Source: Candidatus Dormiibacterota bacterium (lineage in GTDB: Bacteria > Chloroflexota > Dormibacteria > CF-121). Taken from it: DNA of 64,000 bases. Every line of letters starts with the position of its first letter. Within the stretch, counting starts at the first letter, position 1. The stretch covers positions 1 through 64,000 of the forward strand of contig DASZZN010000028.1 in NCBI GenBank assembly GCA_035544955.1. The letters are read 5' to 3'. Made by a program: the position numbers and the translations under genes. Positions 41,802-52,124 of the stretch are shown here, one piece after another. The notes under the pieces are model-generated. The model was not told the origin of the DNA, did not search any database, and worked only from the letters and a program-made list of their open reading frames with translations.

Positions 41802-42683
41802 TTAACTTGGCGCAAGGAAGTACACAGCGCGGATCGGCAGGAGTTGTTTATCTGACTCCGCAACCTTGTCAAAGTGCTTGATCCAAAGTCGGACGAGATC
41901 ATCGAGATGAATCACGGTGATATGGCGCTTCTCGTGACGAGCTTCCTCCTGGGCGTCACTGGTAAAGCCACCCGTCGAAACGAAGATTCCGACGTCGGTT
42001 TCTCCGATTGTGGACAGGAACGAACGGAGCTTATCGGCTGGCACTGGCGATTCTTGACGTTTTACCTGCACTTTGATGCGTGGCACCCTTGTTCCAAGTG
42101 GGTCACTAAAGGCGATAATGTCAACCCCTCGATCTGGCCCGGGCGGAGCCACGTGGAAAACGAAATAGTCCATGGCCCTCAAGAGCGCGGCAACCAAATT
42201 CTGAAAATCGTACGGTGGCATTTTCTCCACGTATTCGCGGATTTGGGTTCGCGCGCTTTCCTCAGCCTCTTCAAGCACGACGGACGTCTCCACTTCGTCC
42301 GCTTCCGTTTCCTCGACATCGGGCGCTTTCGGCTGGGCTCCCTTCCAGGCCCGATACAAGCGCCAAGCCTCGTCGATGAATGCTTCTGGGGACGAGAATT
42401 TCGCGTATGCCTCCTTACCTAGCGGGGTTACGGACCATCTCCCGTCGCCTTTCGCCAACCAGCCCGCCTTCACTGACGTAATGGTGCTGAAGCGGATGAC
42501 TTTTTCAAATCGACGTTGGCCAGGATTCTTTGGGTAGTCACTCTGTTCGAATGGAGTTGGGGGACGGACCGCTTCGACTCGGCGGAGGGCTTCCTGCGCC
42601 TGGAGGCCATTTGGTTCATCCAGCAGTACCTCAAAGACTGCTCGAACAAGCTCACCCTTGCGTCGTTTAGTGATTTCAGCCAT
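41802..42683 (-). CDS. mrr: Mrr-family restriction endonuclease
   Basis: 293-aa modification-dependent restriction enzyme. The N-terminal winged-helix domain (about 1-115) includes RRFEKVIRFSTITSVKAGWL. A spacer rich in Glu follows. The C-terminal Mrr_cat domain (about 155-280) has FQNLVAALLRAMDYFVFHV and the nuclease motif D-(x)n-QVK: GPDRGVDIIAFSD...RIKVQVKRQ. Its N-terminal domain is clearly similar to that of the McrB-like protein at 59784. It follows hsdR by 25 bases on the same strand, so it is probably expressed with the type I system. Confidence 0.88.
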   Translation of the reverse strand: MAEITKRRKGELVRAVFEVLLDEPNGLQAQEALRRVEAVRPPTPFEQSDYPKNPGQRRFEKVIRFSTITSVKAGWLAKGDGRWSVTPLGKEAYAKFSSPEAFIDEAWRLYRAWKGAQPKAPDVEETEADEVETSVVLEEAEESARTQIREYVEKMPPYDFQNLVAALLRAMDYFVFHVAPPGPDRGVDIIAFSDPLGTRVPRIKVQVKRQESPVPADKLRSFLSTIGETDVGIFVSTGGFTSDAQEEARHEKRHITVIHLDDLVRLWIKHFDKVAESDKQLLPIRAVYFLAPS

Positions 42684-42708
42684 ACGATGCCCTCCTAAGC
42701 AGGGATCG

Positions 42709-45700
42709 TCACGCCGCCTCGGCGGACGAGCGGACGCGGTCTAAGATCGCGACAAGTTCCTCAACCTCTGCTTCGCTAAAGATTCCCTGCGGCCCCAATG
42801 GCGCGATGTCCGTGAAGGGCGACTCGTAGAACCGTGCCGCGCTCACCACGCCCTGATTGGTGAGGTGCTCGATGATGAGGTTAACGAACTCAATCTGATT
42901 TGCTGTGAGCGTTCGGCCTGCGATGAAATCTGCGAAGGCCTCATTAGCGGCGCCCTTGTCGAGTCCCACCAATCCTCGCACGAAGAGGCCAAGTCCGTGA
43001 CTGTCTTCCTTGGCCTTTGCGATGAGTTTGTAATCACCAATGCTACTCAGCGCCAACAAGGCCTCGAGGGACTGCAGATCCTTAGTCGTCAGTGGCTTAT
43101 TCATCCGGAGCCGGTGGATGGCGATGTTGTCATCGTGTTGGCGGACGAAGGCTCTCGCTTTCTCCCGGAAAGCGTCCATCGACAGCGTAGGAACGGCGTC
43201 CATTAGGACCAGTTCTATCGCCTCTCCAATTTCATCCTGGAAATCGGTGTAAATGGGCTTACGTCTGCTCTTCTCGATGAGACGGACAAGCGAGCGGAGC
43301 TTCTTGCGCGCATCCTCCAACATGGCGACGGTCGTGTCTTGCCACCATTCATCAGACTGCAGCTCCGAAATTAGCGGCAACTGCTCCCGGATCATCGGAA
43401 TGTTCCCCTGCTCTTCAAGCAGGCCGGCGATCTCGATGACCATCGTGCGCAGTCGGTCAAATGAGGGCTCGTGCCGAAGCACAGATAGCTGCAGTCGCAG
43501 CATCAACATGTCGAACCGCTTCGCCTCTTCGTCCTCGGGCTCAAGCTGGGAGGGTAAGCCGGCGATCTCCGTCGCAAGGATGTGGTGGTCTTCCTTGTCG
43601 AGCGTCTCCCAGGCCCCCGCGTTGGCGTACTTTTCGACAAGGCGTCGCTTCGGACGGACGATGAAGTTGTCAACATTCATCGCCGCCACCTGAGCGTGAA
43701 GAGAGACAGCGGTCTCCTGCCGCAGCGCCGGGTCAGCGCTGTCCCCATCGAGGGCGGCGATCAGTTCAAGACGGGTGGTGAATAGCTGTTTGCTGAGCGA
43801 ATCACTGAGCCGCCCCTCGGTAGCAGGAAGGTTCTGGTGGAAAAATTCAAAATTAGCGCAGAAATCGAACACGTAAAAGCAGGTCTTGCTGTCTCCGGGA
43901 CCGAAAAGGTCGGGCCGCAAGCGGGTGCCTCTGCCCATCATCTGCCAAAACTTTGTCTTGGAATACACAGGCTTGAAAAACACCAGGTTAATGACATCGG
44001 GAATGTCGATGCCCGTGTCGAGCATGTCGACAGAGACAGCGATATGTGGCATCTTCCCCGTGGCCGAGAAGTCGTCGATGATTGTCTGTGCGTAGGTCAC
44101 GCCGTGGTGGATGGTGCGAGCGAAGGCACCCTTGTACTGCGGATAGTTGGCATCGAACCGCTCGATGATGAACTCCGCGTGGGCTTGATTCTTAGCAAAG
44201 ATAATCGTTTTACCAAGGCGATCGCCTCCATTCACAGCGAGGCCGTTCAGCATGAGGTGCGCAAGGACCTTATCGACGGTGTCCTCGTTGAAGAGCCAAG
44301 CATTGAGCGCCGCCGGCTCCACGCGCGTTGGGATGTTGCCGTCCTCATCCCACTCCATAGCATCCCAGAGCTCCTTGTCCTCTTCGCTGAGATCCTTATA
44401 TTCGATGCCTTGTCTCTGGAACTTGACCGGAACGCTTACAGCCCGCGGTGGTACAAGGAAACCGTCGTTGACTGCCTCCTCTAGTGAATAAGCGTCCGTC
44501 GGCACGCCGCGCTCGAGGTCAAACAGGCCGTAGGTGTTGACGTCTACCTCATCCTTGGGCGTTGCCGTCAGCCCCACGAGGAGACTGTCAAAGTATTCGA
44601 AAATTGCCCTGTACTTTTGGTAAACGGAGCGGTGCGCCTCGTCGATGACTACAAGGTCGAAATAGCCTGGACCAAAGCGCCGCCTTCCCTCCCGGATTTC
44701 GTTGATCAGACCCATCATCGAGGGATAGGTGGAGATATAGACCCGACCATCCTCGTTCTTATCCGTGACGAGATTGACAGGAACTGAAGACGGCAGATGA
44801 TTCTTAAACGCCCCGACAGCCTGGTTCACCAAGGCGATGCGATCGGCCAAGAAGAGCGCCCTCTTTGCCCAATTGCACCGGATCAGCAGGTCCACCAGGG
44901 CAATGATGGTGCGCGTTTTCCCCGCGCCTGTGGCCATAACCAGCAGCGCCTTGCGTTCACGGTCTCGTTCGAAGCTCTCCCCTATTCTGCGGATCGCCCG
45001 CTGCTGGTAGTAACGTTCGACGATCGCCCGGTTGATGTCCGCCGTTGCCAATGACCGCCGCGTCGAGCGTCGCTGGATCATGAGCTCCAGCTCGTCCTTG
45101 GTATAGAAGCCTTGGACCGAACGCGGCGCGTACATGACGTCGTCCCAGAGCCAATGCTCGTACCCGTTCGTGTAGAAGATCACAGGCCGCTGCCCAAATT
45201 GAGACTCCAGGCAATCGGCGTAAAGCTTGGCTTGCTGCCGCCCGATCTTGGGATCCTTCCTAGTCCGCTTTGCCTCGACCAGCCCAAGCGGCCTTCCGTC
45301 GTCCCCCCAAAGAAGGTAGTCAACGAAGCCTCGCCCGCCCTTGGTTGGCATTCCGGTGACTTCGAACTCGCGGTCGCGAGGTTGGTCGAGCGGCCAACCA
45401 GCTTCGTGCAGCAGCAGGTCGATGAAGCGGTCACGGGTGTCGGCCTCTGAGTAGTCGTGGTCATCGGGCCGCTGCTCGTTCTTGCGCTTTGCCTCCACTA
45501 TCTCCGCACGCAGCTGCCTCAGCTCCGCATCGAGGTCTGTCTTGTCGGTAAGAAGCACGGTGAGCTTCTCGTCGCGCTCGGCGAGAGCCGCTTCTAGCGC
45601 CTGCAGCCTCACAGTGGTCTGGACGGGAATCGCGCTGCCCGAAGCTGGTAAAAGCGCCGGATCGAACGTCAGGCGAGGATCGGGCGTGGCACCGCGGGCA

Positions 45701-46068
45701 TAGGTGTGCGCCAGCCAATAGCAGACGTGGAAGAGCTCCTCGACAACTGCCATCGAAAGCGCCTCGGGAATACGACGGTGCTCGTGTACAGCCCGGTTCC
45801 CGATCTGTGCTATATAGCGAGCTTTTGTGAAGACCGCACCGCCGGCAATCTTCTTGAAGCTAGGGTCATGTATAAGAGCGCTGAGGTTGTCCTGATACGG
45901 CAGGTGCAGAGAGCTGTCCGCCTTGTAGGCCCAATGGACGACCAACTCAAGGGCGCGGCGGGCGTAGAAGCACGAGGTACGCGGATCGCGGCGCGCGTTT
46001 TCCTCGGCCTTGACGGCGGCCTCCTGGATGTCGGGCCACTCATGCACCAGGAAGGAGTAGTTGGTCAC
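42709..46068 (-). CDS. hsdR: Type I restriction enzyme, R subunit
   Basis: 1119-aa motor/nuclease subunit. An N-terminal DUF4145-like domain ([18 protein letters not shown]) is followed by the PD-(D/E)xK nuclease motif ([13 protein letters not shown]...LVEAKRT) near 250-275. The SF2 translocase carries Walker [11 protein letters not shown] near 380, DEAH box VVIDEAHRS near 474, and GLTATPKD near 500. The helicase second domain has [12 protein letters not shown] and [12 protein letters not shown]. The GTG at 46068 overlaps the hsdS stop (GTGA). Cleavage depends on HsdM and HsdS. An upstream in-frame stretch from 46377 is hsdS coding sequence in another frame and is excluded. Confidence 0.92.
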   Translation of the reverse strand: MTNYSFLVHEWPDIQEAAVKAEENARRDPRTSCFYARRALELVVHWAYKADSSLHLPYQDNLSALIHDPSFKKIAGGAVFTKARYIAQIGNRAVHEHRRIPEALSMAVVEELFHVCYWLAHTYARGATPDPRLTFDPALLPASGSAIPVQTTVRLQALEAALAERDEKLTVLLTDKTDLDAELRQLRAEIVEAKRKNEQRPDDHDYSEADTRDRFIDLLLHEAGWPLDQPRDREFEVTGMPTKGGRGFVDYLLWGDDGRPLGLVEAKRTRKDPKIGRQQAKLYADCLESQFGQRPVIFYTNGYEHWLWDDVMYAPRSVQGFYTKDELELMIQRRSTRRSLATADINRAIVERYYQQRAIRRIGESFERDRERKALLVMATGAGKTRTIIALVDLLIRCNWAKRALFLADRIALVNQAVGAFKNHLPSSVPVNLVTDKNEDGRVYISTYPSMMGLINEIREGRRRFGPGYFDLVVIDEAHRSVYQKYRAIFEYFDSLLVGLTATPKDEVDVNTYGLFDLERGVPTDAYSLEEAVNDGFLVPPRAVSVPVKFQRQGIEYKDLSEEDKELWDAMEWDEDGNIPTRVEPAALNAWLFNEDTVDKVLAHLMLNGLAVNGGDRLGKTIIFAKNQAHAEFIIERFDANYPQYKGAFARTIHHGVTYAQTIIDDFSATGKMPHIAVSVDMLDTGIDIPDVINLVFFKPVYSKTKFWQMMGRGTRLRPDLFGPGDSKTCFYVFDFCANFEFFHQNLPATEGRLSDSLSKQLFTTRLELIAALDGDSADPALRQETAVSLHAQVAAMNVDNFIVRPKRRLVEKYANAGAWETLDKEDHHILATEIAGLPSQLEPEDEEAKRFDMLMLRLQLSVLRHEPSFDRLRTMVIEIAGLLEEQGNIPMIREQLPLISELQSDEWWQDTTVAMLEDARKKLRSLVRLIEKSRRKPIYTDFQDEIGEAIELVLMDAVPTLSMDAFREKARAFVRQHDDNIAIHRLRMNKPLTTKDLQSLEALLALSSIGDYKLIAKAKEDSHGLGLFVRGLVGLDKGAANEAFADFIAGRTLTANQIEFVNLIIEHLTNQGVVSAARFYESPFTDIAPLGPQGIFSEAEVEELVAILDRVRSSAEAA

Positions 46069-47252
46069 AGCTGTCCCACGAAGGCGCCGCGCTGGAGGGA
46101 ATAAAAGAGAGAATCGAGCTGGATCATGCTTCTGCTGCCGAGAGCGCGTATGCGCTCTGTCTGCGCAGTCCGATCGACAAAGGCTGACTGCCAGTGCATC
46201 GGCGGAAGCCGTAGCCGCATGCTTCGCAATTGGCCGAGGCTGAGATTCGTCACTGTGGCCGTGACCTGTGCGCCCCGCATTTGTCTCTGCGCGCTCGCAC
46301 TCATCAACCAGTACGCAAGAAATTCCCCAAGCACTCTGTCGCCGTTCGTGCGAATGATTGCAACCGCCTGATTGCAATTCATTTCGGCATATCTGTTCCC
46401 GACCAAGCCCACCCGGCCAACAGTGCCAGCAATGGAAATCAGAACGTCACCCGGCTTGATTATTGATCGCGCGAGTGTGAGATGCACATCGCGAGAAATG
46501 TACCGGGCGTCGATCTTCTCGTCGACGCCACCTCCAAAGAGGTTGAGAACTCGGATGAACGGAATGCCTCGTGGCGCGAACGCGAATCCGAGAGTTGTTG
46601 GAGTGGTCCCCTTCGTGATAGTAGTTGCGAACTCCCCAACCGTGACGAGCGGCCATGAACCATGCTCGTACTTCTCGCCCCCAAACATCGTCCGGAAGAG
46701 TGAATGGTTTAGTCCGTCTAGCTGAACGAGACTCTTCCGACGCTTGGCCCGGAGGGCATCGGCTCGGTCGAGAATGTCGGCGATACGTCGCTGCTTCGGA
46801 AGGTCCGGTAGCGGCACCTCCAGCGAACGAAGTTTCTCTATCGGGAAATTGTCAGCTGTCGTGGCTCGAACCCACGTGAGGATGGTTGGCGCTGCTGCCC
46901 GCAGGAAGTGCGCGAGGTACTCGGGATCAACTTTTGGTCCGGCCGTCAATGCTTTCATATCCTGGTTCAGAGCCACTGGTACCCGATTGATGGCCACCGG
47001 GATGGAATGCTTCAACACACCCGAGCGAACGACGATCAGCACCGAGTTGGCCGGGACTAGCTTGGTCGCGCTTTCGCGTAGTCCAAGGTCCGTAATGCGG
47101 ATCTGGCTGCCACTCAGGTGTGACGTCTTCATGTCCTTTGGCGTAACCCACGGGATGTCTCCCCCGAAATACGATGGGTTATCTCGTTGAGGGGTGCCGC
47201 CTCCGGCAATTGTCACGAGCTGACCCAGTGGGACCCAAGCCAAGTCGGTCAC
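46065..47252 (-). CDS. hsdS: Type I restriction-modification specificity subunit
   Basis: 395-aa DNA-recognition subunit with two target-recognition domains. The first TRD spans about 5-160 ([20 protein letters not shown], then helix [20 protein letters not shown]) and the second about 200-360 ([21 protein letters not shown], then [15 protein letters not shown]). The two spacer helices set the bipartite target site, which cannot be predicted here. GTG start at 47252 overlaps the hsdM stop; its stop overlaps hsdR. Confidence 0.9.
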   Translation of the reverse strand: MTDLAWVPLGQLVTIAGGGTPQRDNPSYFGGDIPWVTPKDMKTSHLSGSQIRITDLGLRESATKLVPANSVLIVVRSGVLKHSIPVAINRVPVALNQDMKALTAGPKVDPEYLAHFLRAAAPTILTWVRATTADNFPIEKLRSLEVPLPDLPKQRRIADILDRADALRAKRRKSLVQLDGLNHSLFRTMFGGEKYEHGSWPLVTVGEFATTITKGTTPTTLGFAFAPRGIPFIRVLNLFGGGVDEKIDARYISRDVHLTLARSIIKPGDVLISIAGTVGRVGLVGNRYAEMNCNQAVAIIRTNGDRVLGEFLAYWLMSASAQRQMRGAQVTATVTNLSLGQLRSMRLRLPPMHWQSAFVDRTAQTERIRALGSRSMIQLDSLFYSLQRGAFVGQL

Positions 47253-48787
47253 CCTACCATCGCTTCTAGCTCGCTGAGGCCAGCCTGGATCTCCCCTTCA
47301 AGCTCCTGCAATTCGGCGATGATCTCGTTGGGCGGTCGGTGTTTCACCTCCTCTGGGATGACCTCTCGGTAGCGATTCACGCTTAGGTCGTATCCCTGCA
47401 AGGCGATCTGCGCCTTGGCCACGCAAAAACTCTGCTCGGCGCGAGTCCGCTCTACCTCTGTAGAGTCCCTCTTCCGCCATCGGGCTACCACGTCAGGCAG
47501 ATTATTCTGGGCGTGCTCCTCAGCGGTAAGCGGCTGCCTGGGCGCAACGCCTAGTTTCTCCTCCGGAAGCAGGGGCGCTCGCTTGTCATCGAGAGACCAG
47601 CCGTCTGAACCAAGGTCGTAAAACCAGACATGGTCCGTACCGCCCGAGTCGGTCTTGGTGAACACCAGCACCGCGGTCGACACGCCTGCATATGGTCGGA
47701 ACACGCCGCTAGGCAGCGAAATCACCGCCTCGAGCTTTTGATCCTCGACCAAGATTTTTTTTAGCGCCGTGTGCGCATTGCTGGACCCAAATAAGACCCC
47801 CTCGGGAACGATCACGGCGGCTCGTCCGCCTGGTTTGAGCAGTCGAAGGAATAAAGCGAGGAAGAGCAGCTCGGTCTTCCTGGTCTTGACGACAGCGAGC
47901 AGATCCTTGGCCGTGTTCTCGTAATCGAGCGATCCGGCGAAGGGCGGATTGGCGAGAACCAGCGTGTATTTCTCCTCCTCGCCGGCATGGTCCTGCGCCA
48001 GTGAATCCCGGTAGCGGATGTCCGGATTCTCGATCCCGTGGAGCAACATGTTCATGCTTCCGATCCGCAGCATCGTGTTGTCGAAATCGAAGCCGTGGAA
48101 CATGGTCTCGTGGAAGTGGGATCGCGGTTTCGCGTCCTGCAACATCTTCGGGTAAGCACGGCGCAGATACTCCCCGGCCGAGATCAGGAATCCGGCAGTG
48201 CCGCAGGCAGGATCGCAAATGATGTCCTTTGGCGTCGGCGCCACCAGTTCCACCATTAGCTGAATGATGTGTCGCGGCGTGCGGAACTGCCCGTTTTGCC
48301 CCGCCGTGGCGATCTTGCTAAGCATGTACTCGTACAGATCGCCCTTGGTGTCCCTATCCTCCATCGGGATGTCCGCGATGAGGTCAACCACCTTGGCCAG
48401 TAGTCCCGGCGTCGGGATGGTAAACCTGGCGTCCTTCATGTGTTGCGCGTAAGTCGAACCCTCGCCGCCCAAACCCCGAAGAAAGGGAAAGACGTGCTCG
48501 CCGACGATCGCGAACATCTCCTCGGGCGCTACGTGGCGAAATCGCGACCATCTGAGGTCGTTGTAGGAGCGCCCCCTCGGATCGTTCCCTTCGGAGAAGA
48601 TCCGCCTCTCTATCGGCTTCTTGAGCGTCCGCGCCTTGTTCTCCTCCAGAGTCTGTAGATCATCGAGACGCCGGAAGAAGAGCAGATAGGTGATTTGCTC
48701 GATGACCTCCAAGGGGTTTGAGATGCCGCCGGACCAGAAGGCGTCCCACAGCTTGTCGACCTGGCCCTTAAGCGGTCCGCCGATCAT
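47249..48787 (-). CDS. hsdM: Type I restriction-modification methyltransferase subunit
   Basis: 512-aa N6-adenine methyltransferase. The N-terminal HsdM helical domain (LWDAFWSGGISNPLEVIEQI) is followed by the SAM-binding motif DPACGTAGFLISAGEYL near 190 and the catalytic motif NPPF in LVLANPPFAGSLDY near 285. It methylates adenine in the HsdS-defined site to protect the host. It is the first RM gene after two small membrane-protein genes (28 bases apart), and an ATGA/GTGA-type overlap joins it to hsdS. Confidence 0.92.
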   Translation of the reverse strand: MIGGPLKGQVDKLWDAFWSGGISNPLEVIEQITYLLFFRRLDDLQTLEENKARTLKKPIERRIFSEGNDPRGRSYNDLRWSRFRHVAPEEMFAIVGEHVFPFLRGLGGEGSTYAQHMKDARFTIPTPGLLAKVVDLIADIPMEDRDTKGDLYEYMLSKIATAGQNGQFRTPRHIIQLMVELVAPTPKDIICDPACGTAGFLISAGEYLRRAYPKMLQDAKPRSHFHETMFHGFDFDNTMLRIGSMNMLLHGIENPDIRYRDSLAQDHAGEEEKYTLVLANPPFAGSLDYENTAKDLLAVVKTRKTELLFLALFLRLLKPGGRAAVIVPEGVLFGSSNAHTALKKILVEDQKLEAVISLPSGVFRPYAGVSTAVLVFTKTDSGGTDHVWFYDLGSDGWSLDDKRAPLLPEEKLGVAPRQPLTAEEHAQNNLPDVVARWRKRDSTEVERTRAEQSFCVAKAQIALQGYDLSVNRYREVIPEEVKHRPPNEIIAELQELEGEIQAGLSELEAMVG

Positions 48788-48815
48788 CGGCGCTTCCTTC
48801 CCATAATGACTTCAA

Positions 48816-49784
48816 TCATCGGTAGCGATTATGCCCGGGAGCGGCGAGAGCCTCAACTTGAGTCCCTTTTGCAAGGTATTGTTGGACGGCGCCACGGATG
48901 TCCTCGTCTCGTACTATCGCAAGAAGCTCGATGACAGACTGCGCTGACTCAAAGTGCCTGTACGGCAGATGCCAGTCATTGAGGAAGATTGAGCACGCCT
49001 GGTATAAGATCAAAAGTCGGGCGAGCTTGTAGGATGTAACGCGATCGACCTGGTCAGGGTTTGATAGTAATGGCTCGATCTCCGCGATGGGCTCGCGCTC
49101 GCGCAGACTGCCAAGTTGGTCGCGAAATTCGCTCGCACTCATGCAAATCTCACCGCCCGAACTTCCGACAATGAGTAACTCAGCCCCTTCACGGAGGTTT
49201 CCGGCAAAGGCATGCGCCGTTGAATGCGTGTCGTCATATCCGGTGCCTGCAAAAGCTGCAGCATCAGTTAAGGACTTCTCGATCTGATGGCAATCGCGCA
49301 GAAAAGCGTATTCGTCCAACACTAGATCAGACAGGCTCTGATCTAAGTACGTCGTGCGTCGGCGCAGTAACTCGCGCCAGGTGAATGGTCTGAGTACCAA
49401 CCATATGAACGTCTGTTGGTAGTACCCGTGACGGGACGTCCAGCCTGGAGCTTGAGGATTCCCAAATAGGCTTCGAAGGCGATCGTTCAGGTCGTGCACC
49501 GCTTCGATAATCTGGCCCTTTGCCGGCCCAACGTCGGCCCGGAAACGCTTAATTGCTTCCAGTTCGTACTGGCGCTTAGCCGTCTCACGCGCCTGTTCTC
49601 CCTCGGCACCAGTTTGTTTAAGGCGCGCTTTCAGATCCTGACGAGACTGCCGTACAGCCAAAACGTAGCTAGCGATACTTGAAATCAACGCGACAGAAAT
49701 AGCAGCCACCGCTCCGATGATCGCTGGAGCAATTCCACTGTCGCTGCCCGAGGTAGTCGCCGCTGATGCCGCCGCACCAATCAT
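48816..49784 (-). CDS. Membrane-anchored protein of unknown function upstream of hsdM
   Basis: 322-aa protein. From ATG 49784 it has one N-terminal membrane helix (IIGAVAAISVALISSIASYVL) followed by a Gln/Arg/Lys-rich coiled stretch (RQSRQDLKARLKQTGAEGEQ) and an alpha-helical cytoplasmic domain of about 250 residues. The frame is open further upstream, but the earlier residues have no membrane-protein character. I do not recognise the family. It lies between the 157-aa membrane protein and hsdM, all on the same strand, so it may belong to the restriction operon. Confidence 0.6.
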   Translation of the reverse strand: MIGAAASAATTSGSDSGIAPAIIGAVAAISVALISSIASYVLAVRQSRQDLKARLKQTGAEGEQARETAKRQYELEAIKRFRADVGPAKGQIIEAVHDLNDRLRSLFGNPQAPGWTSRHGYYQQTFIWLVLRPFTWRELLRRRTTYLDQSLSDLVLDEYAFLRDCHQIEKSLTDAAAFAGTGYDDTHSTAHAFAGNLREGAELLIVGSSGGEICMSASEFRDQLGSLREREPIAEIEPLLSNPDQVDRVTSYKLARLLILYQACSIFLNDWHLPYRHFESAQSVIELLAIVRDEDIRGAVQQYLAKGTQVEALAAPGHNRYR

Positions 49785-49824
49785 GACTGATAACGTCGAG
49801 CTGCGTGCGGTCGGGAAAGCAGCA

Positions 49825-50298
49825 TTATGGGAGGCCTCGGAGCAGCTCGCCGAGCCGCTCGTTCGCCGCGTCGAATGCTGCCCGCCTAGCATCGCTCGCG
49901 GGGACTGCCTGGTCAGCAGACTCCGGATGTGCCGCGGTCATGGCGGCTTCTTCGAATGCGGCAAGGAGGGTCCGCATCTTGTCGTCTGCGACACGCACCC
50001 GAACCATCTTCATGCCGATGACCGCATCCTCGAGTGCTTGGTCTTCCCGGAACAGCGTCTGCACGACGGGATGGGCTAGTGGCTGCAGCTGCATCGGATT
50101 TGCTCGATAAGCAGCAGCAGATGCCCGCTCCAACTGCAGCATGCTGCCCTGGGCCGCAACTAGCGTCTCTCTCTCGGAGTCAGCTTGTCGGCGCAGGCGC
50201 TCCTTGCGACCGATCCGCACGTCATGAAACCAATCACCGAGCGGCCTTAGAAAGTAGCCAGCAACTGCCCCGAGCAGAGCACCTAGGCCCGTATCCAC
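49825..50298 (-). CDS. Small membrane protein of unknown function upstream of hsdM
   Basis: 157-aa protein with a short N-terminal membrane segment (LGALLGAVAGYFLRPLGDWF) and then a basic and helical cytoplasmic part. Its ATG at 50298 directly abuts the stop codon of the HTH gene, so the two are coupled. The membrane-helix-then-coil plan resembles that of the neighbouring 322-aa protein. Function unknown; the context suggests a role with the HTH/HsdMSR operon. Confidence 0.6.
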   Translation of the reverse strand: MDTGLGALLGAVAGYFLRPLGDWFHDVRIGRKERLRRQADSERETLVAAQGSMLQLERASAAAYRANPMQLQPLAHPVVQTLFREDQALEDAVIGMKMVRVRVADDKMRTLLAAFEEAAMTAAHPESADQAVPASDARRAAFDAANERLGELLRGLP

Positions 50299-50931
50299 CT
50301 AGGCTTTGGCAGCTGGTTTGCGCACGTACCTGTTGAGCAGCAGCGGACCGGCGATGCGCACAAGGCGCCCCTGCTCAGTGTCCGGTGGGTTGCTAGCCTC
50401 GGCCTTGAGGAGCCACTGCCTAATCGCCTGCACGGATGATGCGGAGGAGCGGTCCCCAATGGCGTCTCGAACCATGATGGCCACAACCTGAAAATCTTCA
50501 TTCGCTGAGTTGTAGACCTGAGCCGCCGACATGAACGGTTGGAGCTCTTGAAGCGTTCCCGGACTAGTAGCAGGCCTGTAGAAGCCTTGGACGTCGCGAA
50601 AATGCTCCGCTTCCTGAAACAGCCGGGTTGCTTCTTCACCTAATTCAACGCTCCGCTTCGCCATAGCCGCGTTGCTGAATCGGTCGCCATAATCCCTCGC
50701 TGCCTCCGCTGCTTGCGAGACTGCAACGGCCGCCCGGCTGAGGTGAGCCTTCAGCCCGCCGTACTCGGTCCAAAGGAAGGCCTCCACCTCTGCGCCGCGG
50801 ACGCGGTACCCAGAGGTCCCACCCAGGTTGACGGCCGGTAGCTTTTGGTTCTTGATCCAGCGAAGGACCGTCACCTTGGTCAGCTTGAGTTTTTCGGCGA
50901 CCTCCTCGACCGTGAAAAATCGCTCGCTCAT
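50299..50931 (-). CDS. Excisionase/MerR-type helix-turn-helix protein heading the restriction operon
   Basis: 210-aa protein. The first 55 residues are a classic winged helix of the excisionase/MerR type: FTVEEVAEKLKLTKVTVLRW then IKNQKLPAVNLGGTSGYRV. The remaining 150 residues are alpha-helical, with AVSQAAEAARDYGDRFSNAA and MAKRSVELGEEATRLFQEAE. It could autoregulate the operon or assist excision of an integrated element. A perfect 11-bp inverted repeat overlaps its own promoter. The transcript seems nearly leaderless, since TAAGAT lies eight bases before the ATG and no ribosome site is seen. Confidence 0.75.
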   Translation of the reverse strand: MSERFFTVEEVAEKLKLTKVTVLRWIKNQKLPAVNLGGTSGYRVRGAEVEAFLWTEYGGLKAHLSRAAVAVSQAAEAARDYGDRFSNAAMAKRSVELGEEATRLFQEAEHFRDVQGFYRPATSPGTLQELQPFMSAAQVYNSANEDFQVVAIMVRDAIGDRSSASSVQAIRQWLLKAEASNPPDTEQGRLVRIAGPLLLNRYVRKPAAKA

Positions 50932-50938
50932 AGGGAAA

Positions 50939-50995
50939 GATCTTACCTAAAAGGACGACTAATCACAACAGGTAGATGCGATTGTTTAGGTAAGA
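50939..50995 (-). promoter_or_regulatory. Promoter and paired inverted repeat controlling the HTH-RM operon
   Basis: Minus strand: TTGTGA, 17 bases, TAAGAT (50944-50939), then ATG after eight bases. An 11-bp perfect inverted repeat, TCTTACCTAAA at 50941-50951 and TTTAGGTAAGA at 50985-50995, is separated by 33 bases. The proximal arm covers the -10 box. The pattern fits autorepression by the HTH protein bound at both arms. Confidence 0.6.
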
Positions 50996-51090
50996 GCTTG
51001 TTGATCCACCAATTCTCAAACAGCTTGCATGGGCCGCCGCGCGACGCAGGTCTAGGCCATGGGTGGTCGGCTTATCGGAAGCCGCCGCCG

Positions 51091-51531
51091 TCACTCGGCG
51101 CGCGGATTGTCCAGCCTCTCGAGCAGCTGGGCCGGGGACACTGATGTAATGCCACGTTCGGTCGCCCACTTCAGTACGCGACCCTTTTCGCAGGTCACGA
51201 AGAAATGCCGGCCACTGGCCTTGTGCGCCTCCAGGTGATCGGAGTCGATCTGGTCGGTTGATGGGTTTGGACTTGACGGAGCGGCCCAGGTATCGCCGCC
51301 ATCCCACTTGCTGACACCCCAGCGGAATGGGGCACCGACCACGGGACGTGTGCGGAGGAACTCAGCAAGCTCGCCGACGGGCTCGGTCTTGGTGAGCTCG
51401 TGCTCCAGGCGCGTGGTTACCGCGACATCGAGTTCACCCTTCCGGGCACGCTCAAACAGCTCCCCCGCCATCGGGCAGTCTCCTTTCACCGCTCCGATCA
51501 CGACCGACGTATCGACGGTAATGGTGGTCAC
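51091..51531 (-). CDS. PIN-domain-like protein
   Basis: 146-aa protein starting at GTG 51531 with the PIN beginning TTITVDTSVVIGAVKGDCPM, an acidic residue in RLEHELTK near 52, and a later stretch DSDHLEAHKASGRHFFVTCEKGRVLKWA in which the Asp and Glu/Lys set resembles a PIN active site. It could be an RNase. No antitoxin gene is adjacent; instead two small membrane-protein genes precede it at 16-17 base spacing. Family assignment is by motif only. Confidence 0.65.
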   Translation of the reverse strand: MTTITVDTSVVIGAVKGDCPMAGELFERARKGELDVAVTTRLEHELTKTEPVGELAEFLRTRPVVGAPFRWGVSKWDGGDTWAAPSSPNPSTDQIDSDHLEAHKASGRHFFVTCEKGRVLKWATERGITSVSPAQLLERLDNPRAE

Positions 51532-51547
51532 CCTGGTCCGGACGCTG

Positions 51548-52108
51548 TCACAGGTTTCTGTACCCACCGGGCAACTCGTTCGCCACCCAGCCCAGGACAA
51601 CAATGGCCCGTTCGGTCTTTGCCCGAGCGGCCTCGACGTTCTGCTGAGCGGGCTCTGGCGCAAAGTTCCCCCTTTGGGCAAACACTCGTGGCGCCCGCGC
51701 GTAAACGTATGCGGCCCGCACGTCGTCGCGGTCCGCTGGCTTGAGATGAAGTGCCAACAGCAGTTGATGGTCCCTGTACGTCTCGAATGCAAGCGATGCC
51801 GGGATCTCGTTGGTCATCTTCGCGATTTCGAGGATTGAGAGGTTCCCGCGGAGCTCGTCAAGAGCGAGAAGGGCAGCAGTCCTGAACCGCCGGTCTTCGG
51901 CCGCTTCCTCCCGACTCCGCTGACGCTCCTCGACGGCGTCGGCCGCTCGCTGCGCCTCTCGGGGTGACAACCACCCGGCGATGAGGACGGCGACGGCCGC
52001 CGCTGCCACGGCCCCAATCGCCGATATCAGGGTGCCCCAGGCGGTGACGACGTCTGTCCACTTGATGTCTTCAGCAACGAGCAGAGTCGAAGTCACGAAT
52101 GCTCTCAT
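51548..52108 (-). CDS. Small membrane protein with a cytoplasmic coil, cassette gene
   Basis: 186-aa protein from ATG 52108. One membrane helix (LISAIGAVAAAAVAVLIAGW) is followed by a strongly charged coiled-coil (REAQRAADAVEERQRSREEA) and a helical domain. The plan is the same as in the 322- and 157-aa membrane proteins upstream of hsdM. Function unknown. The frame is open further upstream, but there it would overlap the next gene. Confidence 0.55.
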   Translation of the reverse strand: MRAFVTSTLLVAEDIKWTDVVTAWGTLISAIGAVAAAAVAVLIAGWLSPREAQRAADAVEERQRSREEAAEDRRFRTAALLALDELRGNLSILEIAKMTNEIPASLAFETYRDHQLLLALHLKPADRDDVRAAYVYARAPRVFAQRGNFAPEPAQQNVEAARAKTERAIVVLGWVANELPGGYRNL

Positions 52109-52124
52109 CAGGTAATCTGTTGCG

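Noticed and set aside
46066-46377. An extra 103 residues at the HsdR N-terminus
   Set aside because: This stretch is hsdS coding sequence in another frame; the GTG at 46068 with GTGA overlap fits the operon and the protein family.
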